DNA from: an uncultured Paracoccaceae bacterium
GTDB taxonomy: Bacteria; Pseudomonadota; Alphaproteobacteria; Rhodobacterales; Rhodobacteraceae
DNA length: 64,000 bases
Direction: 5' to 3'
NCBI GenBank assembly: GCA_947492585.1
Contig: CANLND010000002.1
Location: 124,001 to 188,000 of the forward strand
How positions within the stretch are numbered: position 1 is the first letter of the stretch; every line of letters starts with the position of its first letter. The notes under the pieces are model-generated. The model did no database searches and was not told the origin of the DNA. It saw only the letters and a program-made list of their open reading frames with translations. The translations under genes were made by a program, and so were the position numbers. Shown here one piece after another: positions 44,008-53,920 of this stretch.

Positions 44008-44466
44008 TCAACTTTCGGCCTTCTTCTGCCACCGTCCGCTCTCTTGCGACCAGTATTGCGCTGAACAGCCTGCCCCGGTCAGGGCCTTCCACTGCACCCG
44101 CGCGCGGCTCACCGCATCGGGATCGGTGCCATCAAACAAAATGCACACGCGTTCCAACGCGGCCACCTCTTCTGCCGACACCTCCGCCCCGTCCACCGCC
44201 ATCACACAACTGGGTTGATTGGCAGCCTGGGCGGCAGTGGTCAGCACGACGGGCTGTAGGGCCGCATGGGGGGCCCCCGCCAGACCATGGGCCAGAAAGC
44301 TGTCCTCAGCCCCCTGCCACAGGCGATCATCCAACCAGTGCAGGCGCTCAATATCTGAACCCCGCACCGCAATACGCCACCCGGCCCCGCGGGCTTTGTC
44401 CAAAAGCACCGGCAGGGTTTCTTCGAGCGGCGCGCGCGTCAGATGATAAAAATAGGCGGCCCCCAT
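44008..44466 (-). CDS. holC: DNA polymerase III chi subunit
   Basis: A 152-residue HolC. M-G-A-A-Y-F-Y-H-L-T-R and the A-R-G-A-G-W-R-I-A-V-R strand-helix pattern, L-D-D-R-L-W and D-S-F-L-A-H-G are the family signatures. Chi links the clamp loader to single-strand DNA-binding protein. It lies five bases after pepA in the same direction, a conserved pairing in many proteobacteria. Convergent with the retropepsin-like gene. Confidence 0.95.
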   Translation of the reverse strand: MGAAYFYHLTRAPLEETLPVLLDKARGAGWRIAVRGSDIERLHWLDDRLWQGAEDSFLAHGLAGAPHAALQPVVLTTAAQAANQPSCVMAVDGAEVSAEEVAALERVCILFDGTDPDAVSRARVQWKALTGAGCSAQYWSQESGRWQKKAES

Positions 44467-44471
44467 GGGTG

Positions 44472-45944
44472 TTACTCCGCCTCGAATTTGTCCTGAACCA
44501 GTCGGTTCAGAGCCATGACACCCCAGCCGGTTGCCCCTTTAGGCGACAAATCAGTGCCACCAGCAACGGACGCAACGCCGGCAATATCGAGGTGAATCCA
44601 AGGGGTCTCCTCCTTGACAAAACGCTGCAAGAATTGTGCCGCCGTAATCGAACCTGCAGCCCGTCCGCCAACATTTTTTACATCCGCCACACGCGATTTC
44701 AGCAGATCATCATAGGCTTTGCCCAAAGGCATACGCCACGCACCTTCCCCTTCCGCCTGTGCCGCCTTCAAGAAGGCATTGCACAAAGTGTCTTCGTTCG
44801 AAAACACCCCTGCGTTTTCATGGCCCAGCCCGATGATGATCGCCCCGGTCAGCGTGGCCAGATCGATCATGCCAGCGGGGGAAAAGCGTTCTTGCACGTA
44901 CCACATGATGTCACACAGCACCAAACGCCCCTCGGCGTCGGTATTGATGATCTCAACGGTGTCACCCTTCATAGATTTCACAACATCGCCCGGGCGGGTC
45001 GCATTGCCCGAGGGCATATTCTCGACCAACCCCACAATGGCAACCACATTGGCGCGTGCTTTGCGCAGCGCCAGCGCGCGCATTGTGCCCGCCACAACAC
45101 CCGCGCCGCCCATATCCATGGTCATGTCTTCCATGCCTGCAGCGGGTTTCAAAGAAATACCGCCGGTGTCAAACACCACGCCCTTGCCAACCAAGGCCAG
45201 CGGCGCGGCCCCGGCCTCGCCTCCGTTCCACTGCATCACGACCACTTTGGAAGGGCTGTCGGATCCCTGTCCAACAGACAACAGCGTACGCATACCCAGC
45301 ACTTCCAGCTGCGCTTCGTCCAACACTTCAACGTCCAAGCCAATGGATTTCATCTCATCCAGACGGTTGGCGAAATCGCTGGTCGTCAGAATGTTCGCAG
45401 GTTCGTTGACCAGATCGCGCGTCATGTGCACGCCCTCAGCCACCGCTAGCTTTGTTGCCAGCTCTGCCGTCAGCTCTTCAACAGCCTTGTGACCAATCGA
45501 CAGGCTGGAACTTCCCTCCTTGGCGTCCGATTTATGTGCGTCAAAATCATAGGCCCGCAGAGCAAACCCCAGCCCCAGATCACCGGCCTTGTTCATCGAC
45601 CCAGCCATCAACGTCACATCGGAACGGCCTGCCAAAGCGGCCAATTTTGCACCGGCTTTGCGCGCTTGGATCGGCGTAATCTTACGCGATAAAACAACCA
45701 CATCCAGCGCTTCGACCTGCAGTCCTGCGGGCCAGGCCAAGGTAATCACATCCCCCGACGTTTTCTGGGCAAAGCTCTCACTGTCCACCAGACGCGCGAT
45801 CGCACCTTTGGTCAAACGGTTGGCCGTGCGTGCGGCCGGATCCAGTGTGCCTTCGGGCGTGACCATAACCGCCAGGCGGCCGGTCAGCTCGGACATGGTT
45901 TTGGGGTCGAACTCAACAGCACGGACGGTAGAGGAAAGGCTCAT
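44472..45944 (-). CDS. pepA: Leucyl aminopeptidase
   Basis: A 490-residue M17 family cytosolic aminopeptidase with two metals per active site. The signature N-T-D-A-E-G-R-L is present (residues about 335-342), preceded by V-G-K-G-V-V-F-D-T-G-G-I-S-L-K-P with the catalytic lysine and first metal ligands. The N-terminal domain (1-160) is the macro-like PepA domain. Length and ends are normal. It heads the pepA-holC operon; divergent from lptF, with 272 bases between, as in many other proteobacteria. Confidence 0.97.
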   Translation of the reverse strand: MSLSSTVRAVEFDPKTMSELTGRLAVMVTPEGTLDPAARTANRLTKGAIARLVDSESFAQKTSGDVITLAWPAGLQVEALDVVVLSRKITPIQARKAGAKLAALAGRSDVTLMAGSMNKAGDLGLGFALRAYDFDAHKSDAKEGSSSLSIGHKAVEELTAELATKLAVAEGVHMTRDLVNEPANILTTSDFANRLDEMKSIGLDVEVLDEAQLEVLGMRTLLSVGQGSDSPSKVVVMQWNGGEAGAAPLALVGKGVVFDTGGISLKPAAGMEDMTMDMGGAGVVAGTMRALALRKARANVVAIVGLVENMPSGNATRPGDVVKSMKGDTVEIINTDAEGRLVLCDIMWYVQERFSPAGMIDLATLTGAIIIGLGHENAGVFSNEDTLCNAFLKAAQAEGEGAWRMPLGKAYDDLLKSRVADVKNVGGRAAGSITAAQFLQRFVKEETPWIHLDIAGVASVAGGTDLSPKGATGWGVMALNRLVQDKFEAE

Positions 45945-46216
45945 CTTATAAACGCTCCTGCATTTAATTCATGGTTTGGCTACAAGAGGTAGCCTGCGCC
46001 ACGGCGGATGACTAGGCCCTCAACCCGGCAATTCCGCTGCAATTGCCGGAAACCGCACGTCTTTTACCTTAAGTATACGGTCAAACGAGCTGAAACCCGC
46101 CGGTTCAAATCACTCACAGACCATCACTACACCCTGCGTGAGATTGCAGTTTTCCCCGCGCGACAATTCCTTTATGGTCCCCGCAACAATTAGACAGCTA
46201 GATCTGGGGGGATCAC

Positions 46217-47359
46217 GTGTCACGCTACGACAGATATGTGCTGTCCCAATATCTGCTCTTCTTCGGCTTTTTCTCGCTGATCCTAGTAGCAGTGTTCTGG
46301 GTCAACCGGGCAGTGGTATTGTTTGACCGGCTCATCGGAGACGGTCAGTCTGCGCTGGTGTTTCTGGAATTCTCAGCCCTTGCCCTGCCCAATCTGATCC
46401 GCATGGTCGTGCCTATCGCCGCCTTTGCCGCCGCCGTCTGGGTCACCAACCGGCTGAACAGCGAAAGCGAATTGACCGTGTTGCGCGCCACGGGCACCAG
46501 CCCTTGGCGGATGGCACGTCCCGCTGTGGTGTTTGGTCTGATCACGGCGGGTATGATGCTGGTGTTGACCCATTTTCTATTGCCGACCTCTATCCAACAG
46601 TTAGAGCAGCGCGAGGCCGATGTGGCCCGCAATGTCACTGCGCGCATCCTGAACGAAGGCGATTTTCTGCACCCCGCCAAAGGTGTGACATTTTATATCC
46701 GTCAAATTGACAAGGACGGAACCCTAAACGATGTTTTCCTCTCGGACAGTCGCGATCCAGACGTCACGATCACCTATACCGGCGCCCAAGCTTTCCTAGT
46801 GCGCGATGATGACCGCACCCATCTGATTATGGTCGACGGCCTGGCCCAACGTCTGGCTACAAAATCGCGAAAACTGTCGACGACGGCGTTTTCTGATTTC
46901 TCCTATGACATCAGTTCGCTTGCCAAAAAGGGCGAAACCCGAGCTCGTAACATTCGGGCTATTCCCAGTTTGGAACTGCTCCGCGACATGCAGGCGATTT
47001 CTGAAAACGAGGGGCACCGGCTGGGCGCACTCACCGAAGAGTTTCACCTGCGATTTGCCCGCGCGCTGGTGTGTGTCGCTGTGACTCTGATTGGGTTTTC
47101 GGCGCTGATGCTCGGCTCATTTTCCAGATTTGGCGTCTGGCGGCAGTCGCTCTTGGCCTTTGTATTACTGATCCTGATAGAGGGGCTGCGCGGCGTTGTG
47201 TCTGAACCGGTTCTGGAAACGCCGGACAGCTGGCCTTTGATTTACGTCCCCACTGGGGTGGGTATTGTGGTCGGGGTGATCTTTTTGCAATTGTCATCAC
47301 GCCCGTTTGGAGTGATCTGGAAACGCCGCAGACATGCCCGCAATGAGGCTCTTTCATGA
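46217..47359 (+). CDS. lptF: LPS export ABC transporter permease LptF
   Basis: A 380-residue inner-membrane permease: four N-terminal helices, a periplasmic beta-jellyroll of about 150 residues, and two or three C-terminal helices. With LptG and LptB2 it extracts LPS from the inner membrane. R-Y-V-L-S-Q-Y-L-L-F-F near the start and L-R-A-T-G-T-S-P-W-R (coupling helix) are recognisable. The start is GTG at 46217 with GGGGGA upstream. Its stop overlaps lptG (ATGA). Confidence 0.95.
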   Translation: MSRYDRYVLSQYLLFFGFFSLILVAVFWVNRAVVLFDRLIGDGQSALVFLEFSALALPNLIRMVVPIAAFAAAVWVTNRLNSESELTVLRATGTSPWRMARPAVVFGLITAGMMLVLTHFLLPTSIQQLEQREADVARNVTARILNEGDFLHPAKGVTFYIRQIDKDGTLNDVFLSDSRDPDVTITYTGAQAFLVRDDDRTHLIMVDGLAQRLATKSRKLSTTAFSDFSYDISSLAKKGETRARNIRAIPSLELLRDMQAISENEGHRLGALTEEFHLRFARALVCVAVTLIGFSALMLGSFSRFGVWRQSLLAFVLLILIEGLRGVVSEPVLETPDSWPLIYVPTGVGIVVGVIFLQLSSRPFGVIWKRRRHARNEALS

Positions 47360-48459
47360 AGCTGGATCTGTATTACACCCGACGCTTTTTGCAGTGGTTT
47401 GGCATCATCTGTGCGGTGCTGCTGACGCTGGTCATGCTGATCGACCTCAATGAACAAGTGCGCCGATTTGAATCTCAAGACCTAAACTTTGGTCAACTTA
47501 TCGGCTTGACGCTGCTGAATGTGCCGGCAGCAATCAATGAATTCCTGCCCTTGATAATGATCCTTACCACGATCGTACTATTTGTTGGATTGGCGCGCAG
47601 CAGTGAACTGGTGGTGACCCGCGCCATAGGACGATCAGGCATTCGCGCGCTGGCGGCACCGGTTCTGGTTTCATCAATAATTGGAATTCTAGCGCTGACC
47701 ACACTGAACCCAATCGCGGCGGCAACCTCAAATCGTTACAAAGAACTTGCCGAAGAATTTAAAACCGGCGGGAGGGCCGCGTTGTCCATCAGTGCGGATG
47801 GTATATGGCTAAGACAAGGCAGTTCGACCGGCCAGTCTGTCATCCACGCAAAAACCTATACCGGACAAGGCAGTGAGATCATTTTACAAGACGTCAGCAT
47901 CCTGACCTATGCTGCGGATTCTGGACCACTGACACGTACATTGGCCCAAAGCGCGCGCCTTGAGACCGATCATTGGGTGTTAAGCCACGCAAAAGTTTGG
48001 CCATTGACCGTGGGTCTGGTTCCCGAGCGCGGAGCACGCGAACATGATACGTTACGCATTGGAACGACACTGACATCAGAGCGCATTCGCGAGACCCTGG
48101 GCTCTGTTGATGGCATTTCGATTTATGATCTTCCCGATACCATTCAGGATCTTGCACAGGCTGGGTTTTCCACGAAACGCTATGAAGTCTTGCTGCAAGT
48201 CGAATTTGCCAAACCTCTCTTCTTGATCGCAATGGTGCTTGTTGGCGCGGCCTTCACAATGCGCCATGCACGATTTGGCGGTACGGGGCTTGCTGTTTTG
48301 ATGGCGGTTTTGCTGGGGTTTGGTCTATATTTCATTCGCAATTTTGCTCAGGTTCTGGGAGAAAACGGTCAAATCCCTGTGGCGCTCGCCGCTTGGGCTC
48401 CGCCTGCGGCTTCGATCATGTTGACGTTGGGACTCTTATTACATGCCGAGGACGGATAA
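47356..48459 (+). CDS. lptG: LPS export ABC transporter permease LptG
   Basis: A 367-residue LptG, homologous in layout to LptF: membrane helices at the N-terminus (Y-Y-T-R-R-F-L-Q-W-F), the T-R-A-I-G-R-S-G-I-R coupling-helix motif, a periplasmic jellyroll, and three helices at the end. Translationally coupled to lptF by ATGA overlap. The next gene begins at its end. lptB, lptC and lptA are not in this window. Confidence 0.95.
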   Translation: MKLDLYYTRRFLQWFGIICAVLLTLVMLIDLNEQVRRFESQDLNFGQLIGLTLLNVPAAINEFLPLIMILTTIVLFVGLARSSELVVTRAIGRSGIRALAAPVLVSSIIGILALTTLNPIAAATSNRYKELAEEFKTGGRAALSISADGIWLRQGSSTGQSVIHAKTYTGQGSEIILQDVSILTYAADSGPLTRTLAQSARLETDHWVLSHAKVWPLTVGLVPERGAREHDTLRIGTTLTSERIRETLGSVDGISIYDLPDTIQDLAQAGFSTKRYEVLLQVEFAKPLFLIAMVLVGAAFTMRHARFGGTGLAVLMAVLLGFGLYFIRNFAQVLGENGQIPVALAAWAPPAASIMLTLGLLLHAEDG

Positions 48460-48460
48460 G

Positions 48461-50623
48461 ATGCGCCGCTTGCTCATGCTGACCGTTGTCCTGCCGTGGA
48501 TGACAGTAACACAACCGGCCCTGGGCCAGGATCTGCCCCGTCCGGCGGCCCAATCTTCGGCCGCTGTTTTGGTGGCCGACAAAGTGTTTGTGACCCCCGA
48601 CCGACAGCTGATTGCCACCGGAAATGTCGAAGTGTTTCAGGGTGACGTCCGGCTGAGTGCGCAGGAAATCGTATTTGACAATTCCGAAGGGCGGCTAAAA
48701 ATCAGCGGTCCCATTCGCATTGACCAGGAGAACCACACAACAATTCTAGCTGATGCCGCCGAGCTGGACCGGGATTTGCGAAATGGTATCCTGACCTCGG
48801 CCCGGCTCGTGTTTCAACAACAAGTGCAATTGGCAGCGCTGCAAATGACACGGGTCAATGGCCGCTATACGCAGCTTTACAAAACCGCCGTCACATCATG
48901 CGACGTGTGCGACGACGGAAGACCCCCACTCTGGCAAATCCGTGCAGAACGTGTGACCCACGACCAAGACGAACAACAGCTCTATTTGGAAAACGCACAC
49001 CTTCATATTCGTGACGTCCGAGTGTTCTACCTGCCTGCACTGCGATTGCCAGATCCTACGCTGGAACGGTCGTCAGGTTTTCTTGTGCCGTCCATCCGCA
49101 CCACGTCGACGCTTGGCACAGGAGTCAAGGTTCCCTATTTCTTCGAACTCGGCGATCACAGGGACTTGACGGTAACACCCTACATCTCACCAAAAACGAC
49201 CACGCTTGACTTGCGCTACCGGCAGGCCTTTCGCAGCGGTGACATTGAACTCAACGGGGCCTTCACCCGAGATGACCTGCAACCTGGCGAGGATCGTGGG
49301 TATCTGTTTGTAGATGGCGATTTCAATGTACTTGATGATTTCAATCTTAGATTTCAAGGACGTAGCACGTCTGACGACGCCTATGTCGCCGATTACAGCC
49401 TGCCAGATGTTGACCGATTGAGATCGCAAGTAACATTGGATCGTGCAGAGCGCGACCGCCTGCTGACTGGCAGTCTTATCCATTACAAAACTCTGCGAGA
49501 CAGCGAAGATCAAAACCTCATTCCGTCCATCATCGGGGACGTCACTTACGAACAGCGCTGGCACCCCGCATGGCGCAACGGAGAGTTTCGCGCAGCGACC
49601 ACCAGCCATACACACCGCCGGACATCAGATGCGATTGCCACCGCAACCGACCCAATGGGACGTGATGTAGCGCGACTGAACCTAGACGTGAGCTGGCGGG
49701 AAAACTGGCACCTGCCGTTTGGCATTCTTGGCAGCTGGCAGCTCGGCACTGCCATTGATCATGTTCGCCTCGCAGACGACGACACATTTCAAGTGAACAA
49801 TACGCGTGTCACCCCGCGCAGCGCTGTCACTTTTCGCCTGCCGATGACACGCCAAGACCCTTCGGGCGCAACACAGTTCGTTGAACCAATTGTGCAACTG
49901 GGCTGGTCCAATGTGACCGGGGACCCAATTCCCAACGATGAAAGCAATTTTGTGGAATTTGATCAGGGCAATCTATTGTCCTTGTCCCGGTTCCCCTCAA
50001 CGGACGCCCGCGAAGATGGGGTTTCCCTCGTATATGGCGTGAACTGGGCCCGATTTACCCCCGATGGGTGGCAGGCAAATGCCACAATCGGACAAGTGTT
50101 CCGGCAACACGCCAACTCCAACTTCACCAAAAGCTCAGGCTTGGGGGGCACATCATCCGATCTTCTGCTGGCTGGACAGTTGAAATTTTATGACGGCACC
50201 GCGCTGACCATGCGCGGCCTTCTCAACGGATCCTTAAACTTTTCAAAGGCCGAAGTGCGCGGTGACTGGGAAAACGACAAAGCCCAGCTGAGTGGTAGCT
50301 ATTTGTGGTTAGGGACGGATACGGCAGAATCTCGATCCGAGGAAACTTCCGAATTTTGGCTGGACGGGCAGTATCAGCTGACCGGAAACTGGAGCACAAG
50401 CGCCAATATCCGCTATGATATTTCGGATGCCCGCGCGACCCGCGCTGGGCTTGGCCTTGCGTATCAGAACGAATGTGTCACGCTCGATCTTTCGATCAAC
50501 CGGCGCTATACTTCAACAACAAGTGTTGAGCCTTCCACCGATTTCGGCTTTACCATTTCTATGAATGGCTTTTCCGTCAACAGCGACAGTAAACATTACA
50601 GGCGATCATGCAGAAACTCATGA
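48461..50623 (+). CDS. lptD: LPS-assembly outer-membrane protein LptD
   Basis: A 720-residue LptD, shorter than the E. coli protein. Signal peptide M-R-R-L-L-M-L-T-V-V to A-L-G, then an N-terminal OstA-like jellyroll (about 35-150: V-F-V-T-P-D-R-Q-L-I-A-T-G, V-F-Q-G-D-V-R-L-S-A-Q-E) and a C-terminal 26-strand barrel. Exactly four cysteines: C147 and C150 (C-D-V-C) and C672 and C717, which could make the inter-domain disulfides needed for function. I prefer the ATG at 48461 directly followed by R-R-L-L; an in-frame ATG at 48443 would add six residues and overlap lptG. The end overlaps surA by 16 bases. Confidence 0.9.
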   Translation: MRRLLMLTVVLPWMTVTQPALGQDLPRPAAQSSAAVLVADKVFVTPDRQLIATGNVEVFQGDVRLSAQEIVFDNSEGRLKISGPIRIDQENHTTILADAAELDRDLRNGILTSARLVFQQQVQLAALQMTRVNGRYTQLYKTAVTSCDVCDDGRPPLWQIRAERVTHDQDEQQLYLENAHLHIRDVRVFYLPALRLPDPTLERSSGFLVPSIRTTSTLGTGVKVPYFFELGDHRDLTVTPYISPKTTTLDLRYRQAFRSGDIELNGAFTRDDLQPGEDRGYLFVDGDFNVLDDFNLRFQGRSTSDDAYVADYSLPDVDRLRSQVTLDRAERDRLLTGSLIHYKTLRDSEDQNLIPSIIGDVTYEQRWHPAWRNGEFRAATTSHTHRRTSDAIATATDPMGRDVARLNLDVSWRENWHLPFGILGSWQLGTAIDHVRLADDDTFQVNNTRVTPRSAVTFRLPMTRQDPSGATQFVEPIVQLGWSNVTGDPIPNDESNFVEFDQGNLLSLSRFPSTDAREDGVSLVYGVNWARFTPDGWQANATIGQVFRQHANSNFTKSSGLGGTSSDLLLAGQLKFYDGTALTMRGLLNGSLNFSKAEVRGDWENDKAQLSGSYLWLGTDTAESRSEETSEFWLDGQYQLTGNWSTSANIRYDISDARATRAGLGLAYQNECVTLDLSINRRYTSTTSVEPSTDFGFTISMNGFSVNSDSKHYRRSCRNS

Positions 50624-51888
50624 CTTTTCCGCGCTTCCCTCTTTTTGCACTGGGCAGTGCCAAACTGGGCCGTTTGGCCCGCAGCGTAACTGCCGCAACC
50701 GCTTTGGCGGCTGCTGTTACCTGTGCAACCCCCAACGTGAGTACGGCCCAAAACCTGTTTTCGACAGCTATTCGGGTAAATGATGGCATCATCACCTACT
50801 TCGAACTGCAACAGCGCGCTGCGTTCTTGCGTACGGTCGGAACGCCCGGGAACCTAGAAAAACGCGCCCGAACAGACCTGATCGACGATCGCCTGAAACT
50901 CGCAGCAGTTGAACTCGCTGGAATGATGCCCACCGAAGACGAGGTGGACACCGGCATGGTCGATCTGGCTCAACGGGCCAACCTGCCGCTCAACGAATTT
51001 CTTGCGGCCCTAAAGCAGGCGGGAATAGACCAAGAAACCATGCGCGATTTCACCCGTGTTGGTCTGGGCTGGCGGCGGTATGTTTCGGCGCGTTTCCTCG
51101 CCCGTGCACGCCCCACAGAACAAGAAATTGATCGCGCCATGGGCACCGCCGGCAGCGGCAGTGTACAGGTCCTGTTGTCTGAACTGATCATTCCGTTGAC
51201 CCCGCAAAACGCCGCTCAGGTCCAAGAATTCATTGGCCAAGTGCGCCAGACAAAAGGATTTGATGCGTTTTCTGCTGCCGCCGCGCAGGTCTCTGCCTCA
51301 GACAGCCGCACCAACGGTGGCCGTCTGCCTTGGATGAACCTGTCTAACCTGCCCCCCCAATTGCAAGAAGTCGTCCTGAACCTGAAACCGGGGGAAATCA
51401 CCGAACCGGTTTCTCTGCAAGGCGCCGTTGCCTTGTTCCAGATGCGCGGCCTGCGCGAGGTTGAGGGACGCGCGGAACGGTTTACAGCCATCGAATATGC
51501 CACCTACCTGATCCCAGGCGGGCGCAGTCCCGAAGCCCTCGCCACCGCCCGTACCGTGGCCGAAGGTGCGGACACCTGTGATGATCTTTATGGATTTGCC
51601 AAAGGCCAAGATCCCTCAGTTTTGACGATCCAAAGCCTTCCACCGGCTGAGATCCCGCGCGACATCGCGCTGGAACTGGCGAAACTGGATGCTGGCGAGA
51701 CCTCAGACGTTGTCACCCGCAACACTGGTCAAACGCTTGCCTTGGTGATGCTGTGTGGACGCACTGCTGAACTGGGCGAAGGGGCCAACCGTGAAACCGT
51801 GGCAAACGCACTGACCCAACAACGTCTGGAAACACTGGCCAACAGCCATCTGGCGCAGCTCAAAGCTGACGCCCGCATCCGTGAATAA
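50608..51888 (+). CDS. surA: SurA-type periplasmic peptidyl-prolyl isomerase/chaperone
   Basis: A 426-residue periplasmic chaperone that guides outer-membrane proteins, LptD included, to the BAM complex. Signal region about 20-47 (ends S-T-A-Q-N), then the SurA N-domain (I-R-V-N-D-G-I-I-T-Y-F-E-L) and one rotamase domain around residues 175-280 (L-K-P-G-E-I-T-E-P-V); the second PPIase domain is weak or absent, common in alphaproteobacteria. ATG at 50608 overlaps lptD; ATG 50620 is an alternative. Its stop overlaps pdxA. Confidence 0.9.
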   Translation: MQKLMTFPRFPLFALGSAKLGRLARSVTAATALAAAVTCATPNVSTAQNLFSTAIRVNDGIITYFELQQRAAFLRTVGTPGNLEKRARTDLIDDRLKLAAVELAGMMPTEDEVDTGMVDLAQRANLPLNEFLAALKQAGIDQETMRDFTRVGLGWRRYVSARFLARARPTEQEIDRAMGTAGSGSVQVLLSELIIPLTPQNAAQVQEFIGQVRQTKGFDAFSAAAAQVSASDSRTNGGRLPWMNLSNLPPQLQEVVLNLKPGEITEPVSLQGAVALFQMRGLREVEGRAERFTAIEYATYLIPGGRSPEALATARTVAEGADTCDDLYGFAKGQDPSVLTIQSLPPAEIPRDIALELAKLDAGETSDVVTRNTGQTLALVMLCGRTAELGEGANRETVANALTQQRLETLANSHLAQLKADARIRE

Positions 51889-52870
51889 CCGCGTGGTGCA
51901 ACCTGTTGCGCTCAGCTGTGGGGAGCCCGCTGGCATTGGCCCTGAAATCGCGGCCAAAGCTTGGGACCTCTTACGCGACAGCTGCCCATTTGTCTGGATT
52001 GGTGATCCGCGATTTTTGCCTGCGGACACCCCAGTACAGCAGGTTTCAGATTTGTCGCAGACGCAACAGATCGCCAAATCGGCTTTGCCGGTCTGGCCGT
52101 TACAGTTTGCTGGCAAAGTGGAACTTGGCGTCGCGGACCCTCAGAATGCGGCCGGTGTGATAGAAGCCATTGAAACCGGCGTAGATCTTGTGCGCACAGG
52201 ACAGGCCGCGGCGCTTTGCACCGCACCGATCCACAAAAAGGCGCTGATTGACGGTGCAGGTTTTGCTTATCCCGGCCACACTGAATTTCTGGCGCATCTC
52301 GGTGGTGTCGACCGCGTGGTGATGATGCTGTCGAGCCCCATGCTGCGTGTTGTGCCGGCCACCATACATATTGCCCTATGCGACGTGCCAGCGGCCCTGA
52401 CACCTGAGCTTTTGCGCGAAACGATCGAAATCACTGCTCGTGGCCTTGTTGCCGAAATCGGGTTAAACGCGCCGCGTATCGCCGTCGCAGGTCTGAACCC
52501 GCACGCCGGTGAAGGCGGTGCCATGGGGAACGAAGAACTCTTGTGGATCAACGATCTCATCCAAGAGATGCAAGACGAAGGCCACGCCTTGACCGGCCCG
52601 CACCCGGCGGACACTCTGTTTCACCCGGCGGCGCGCGCACGCTATGATGTGGCCATCTGTATGTATCACGATCAGGCCCTGATCCCGATCAAAACGCTAG
52701 ATTTTGACCGGGGTGTAAACGTGACGCTGGGCCTGCCTTTTGTGCGCACCTCACCGGATCATGGCACCGCTTTTGACATCGCAGGTACAGGAGAGGCCAA
52801 CCCCTCAAGCCTGATCGAAGCGTTGAAACTGGCGCACTCCATGGCGTTGGCGTCACAAACCAGCCCTTGA
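51881..52870 (+). CDS. pdxA: 4-hydroxythreonine-4-phosphate dehydrogenase
   Basis: PdxA makes the aminoacetone-type intermediate of pyridoxal 5'-phosphate synthesis (DXP-dependent route) using NAD and a divalent metal. 329 residues. G-E-P-A-G-I-G-P-E (about 12-20), G-H-T-E-F-L, and M-Y-H-D-Q-A-L-I-P-I-K with a metal-binding histidine are the signatures. The GTG start at 51881 overlaps the surA stop by 8 bases. Same surA-pdxA-rsmA order as in E. coli. Confidence 0.96.
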   Translation: MNNRVVQPVALSCGEPAGIGPEIAAKAWDLLRDSCPFVWIGDPRFLPADTPVQQVSDLSQTQQIAKSALPVWPLQFAGKVELGVADPQNAAGVIEAIETGVDLVRTGQAAALCTAPIHKKALIDGAGFAYPGHTEFLAHLGGVDRVVMMLSSPMLRVVPATIHIALCDVPAALTPELLRETIEITARGLVAEIGLNAPRIAVAGLNPHAGEGGAMGNEELLWINDLIQEMQDEGHALTGPHPADTLFHPAARARYDVAICMYHDQALIPIKTLDFDRGVNVTLGLPFVRTSPDHGTAFDIAGTGEANPSSLIEALKLAHSMALASQTSP

Positions 52871-52954
52871 CCGCAACGTGCGGCGAAAATATCCCACGTT
52901 GTGATATGAAATCACTGGCGCACCGACTTTCGACTGCGCCACGATAGGAACACC

Positions 52955-53797
52955 ATGAGCGCCATCGACTCCCTGCCTCCGCTGCGTGAGGTCATCGCCA
53001 CGCACCAGCTTTCTGCCCAAAAATCGCTTGGTCAGAACTTTTTGCTGGACCTGAACCTGACCGCCAAGATTGCCCGTAAGGCGGGAGATCTGAGCGGCTG
53101 TGACGTACTGGAAATCGGTCCCGGTCCCGGCGGTTTGACCCGTGGATTGCTGGCCGAAGGCGCGCGCCGTGTGCTGGCGGTGGAAAAAGATCCACGCTGC
53201 ATGCCCGCATTAGAGGAAATCGCAGCGGCCTACCCCGGCCAGCTGCACGTGATCAACGGCGATGCGCTAGAGGTCAATCCGCTTGAATTCCTGACGCCGC
53301 CTGTGCGCGTGGCGGCCAACCTGCCCTACAACGTTGGCACCGAACTCCTGGTGCGCTGGCTGACCCCCAAGGAATGGCCGCCGTTCTGGCAAAGCCTGAC
53401 CTTGATGTTTCAAAAGGAAGTGGCGGAACGTATTGTGGCTGAACCCGGCAGCAAAGCTTATGGTCGCCTCGCACTGCTGTCACAGTGGCGCGCCGACGCG
53501 CAGATCGTGCTGCACCTGCCCCCCGGTGCATTTACACCACCCCCCAAGGTCAACAGCGCCGTGGTCCACCTGACAGCTTTGACCGAACCCCGCTACCCTG
53601 CCGACGCGGCGACTCTATCACGCGTGGTCGCTGCGGCCTTCAACCAACGTCGTAAAATGCTGCGCTCGTCTCTGAAATCGGTGAGCCCCGAGATCGAAGA
53701 CCATTTGAACGCGGCAGGCATCCCGCCCACCGAACGCGCAGAACAAGTCGGCCTCGAAGCGTTTTGCGCCCTGGCCCGCAGCCTGAAAAAGGCCTAG
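52955..53797 (+). CDS. rsmA: 16S rRNA dimethyladenosine transferase
   Basis: RsmA (KsgA) dimethylates two adenosines near the 3' end of 16S rRNA. 280 residues. S-L-G-Q-N-F-L-L-D, the SAM motif [11 protein letters not shown] and motif IV N-L-P-Y-N-V are present. Last gene of the lpt-surA-pdxA-rsmA set; a palindromic hairpin (53815-53842) and a strong terminator follow. Confidence 0.98.
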   Translation: MSAIDSLPPLREVIATHQLSAQKSLGQNFLLDLNLTAKIARKAGDLSGCDVLEIGPGPGGLTRGLLAEGARRVLAVEKDPRCMPALEEIAAAYPGQLHVINGDALEVNPLEFLTPPVRVAANLPYNVGTELLVRWLTPKEWPPFWQSLTLMFQKEVAERIVAEPGSKAYGRLALLSQWRADAQIVLHLPPGAFTPPPKVNSAVVHLTALTEPRYPADAATLSRVVAAAFNQRRKMLRSSLKSVSPEIEDHLNAAGIPPTERAEQVGLEAFCALARSLKKA

Positions 53798-53867
53798 CGC
53801 GTCGCATCGCCTTTTGCCCACGGCCAACTTGGGGCCGTGGGCTTGCGCAGACTGCCTCGCCCAACAA

Positions 53868-53900
53868 AAAAAGCCCGCGACCATCAGGTGCGGGCTTTTT
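53868..53900. terminator. Bidirectional terminator between rsmA and the DUF4167 gene
   Basis: AAAAAGCCCGC (53868-53878) pairs with GCGGGCTTTTT (53890-53900), 11-bp stem with 11-base loop, followed by C-T. It can serve both convergent genes. A second hairpin, GCCCACGGCC with GGCCGTGGGC, lies upstream near 53816-53841. Confidence 0.92.
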
Positions 53901-53920
53901 CTATCTTTTGTCAGAACTGC

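Noticed and set aside
43869-45449. 526-residue plus-strand frame over holC and pepA
   Set aside because: Opposite strand to two intact, recognisable genes; low-complexity Pro/Arg/Ser start and no motif.
53815-53842. Palindrome after rsmA as a possible protein-binding site
   Set aside because: It is a 10-bp inverted repeat just before a strong terminator and is more simply explained as an extra transcript-end hairpin.
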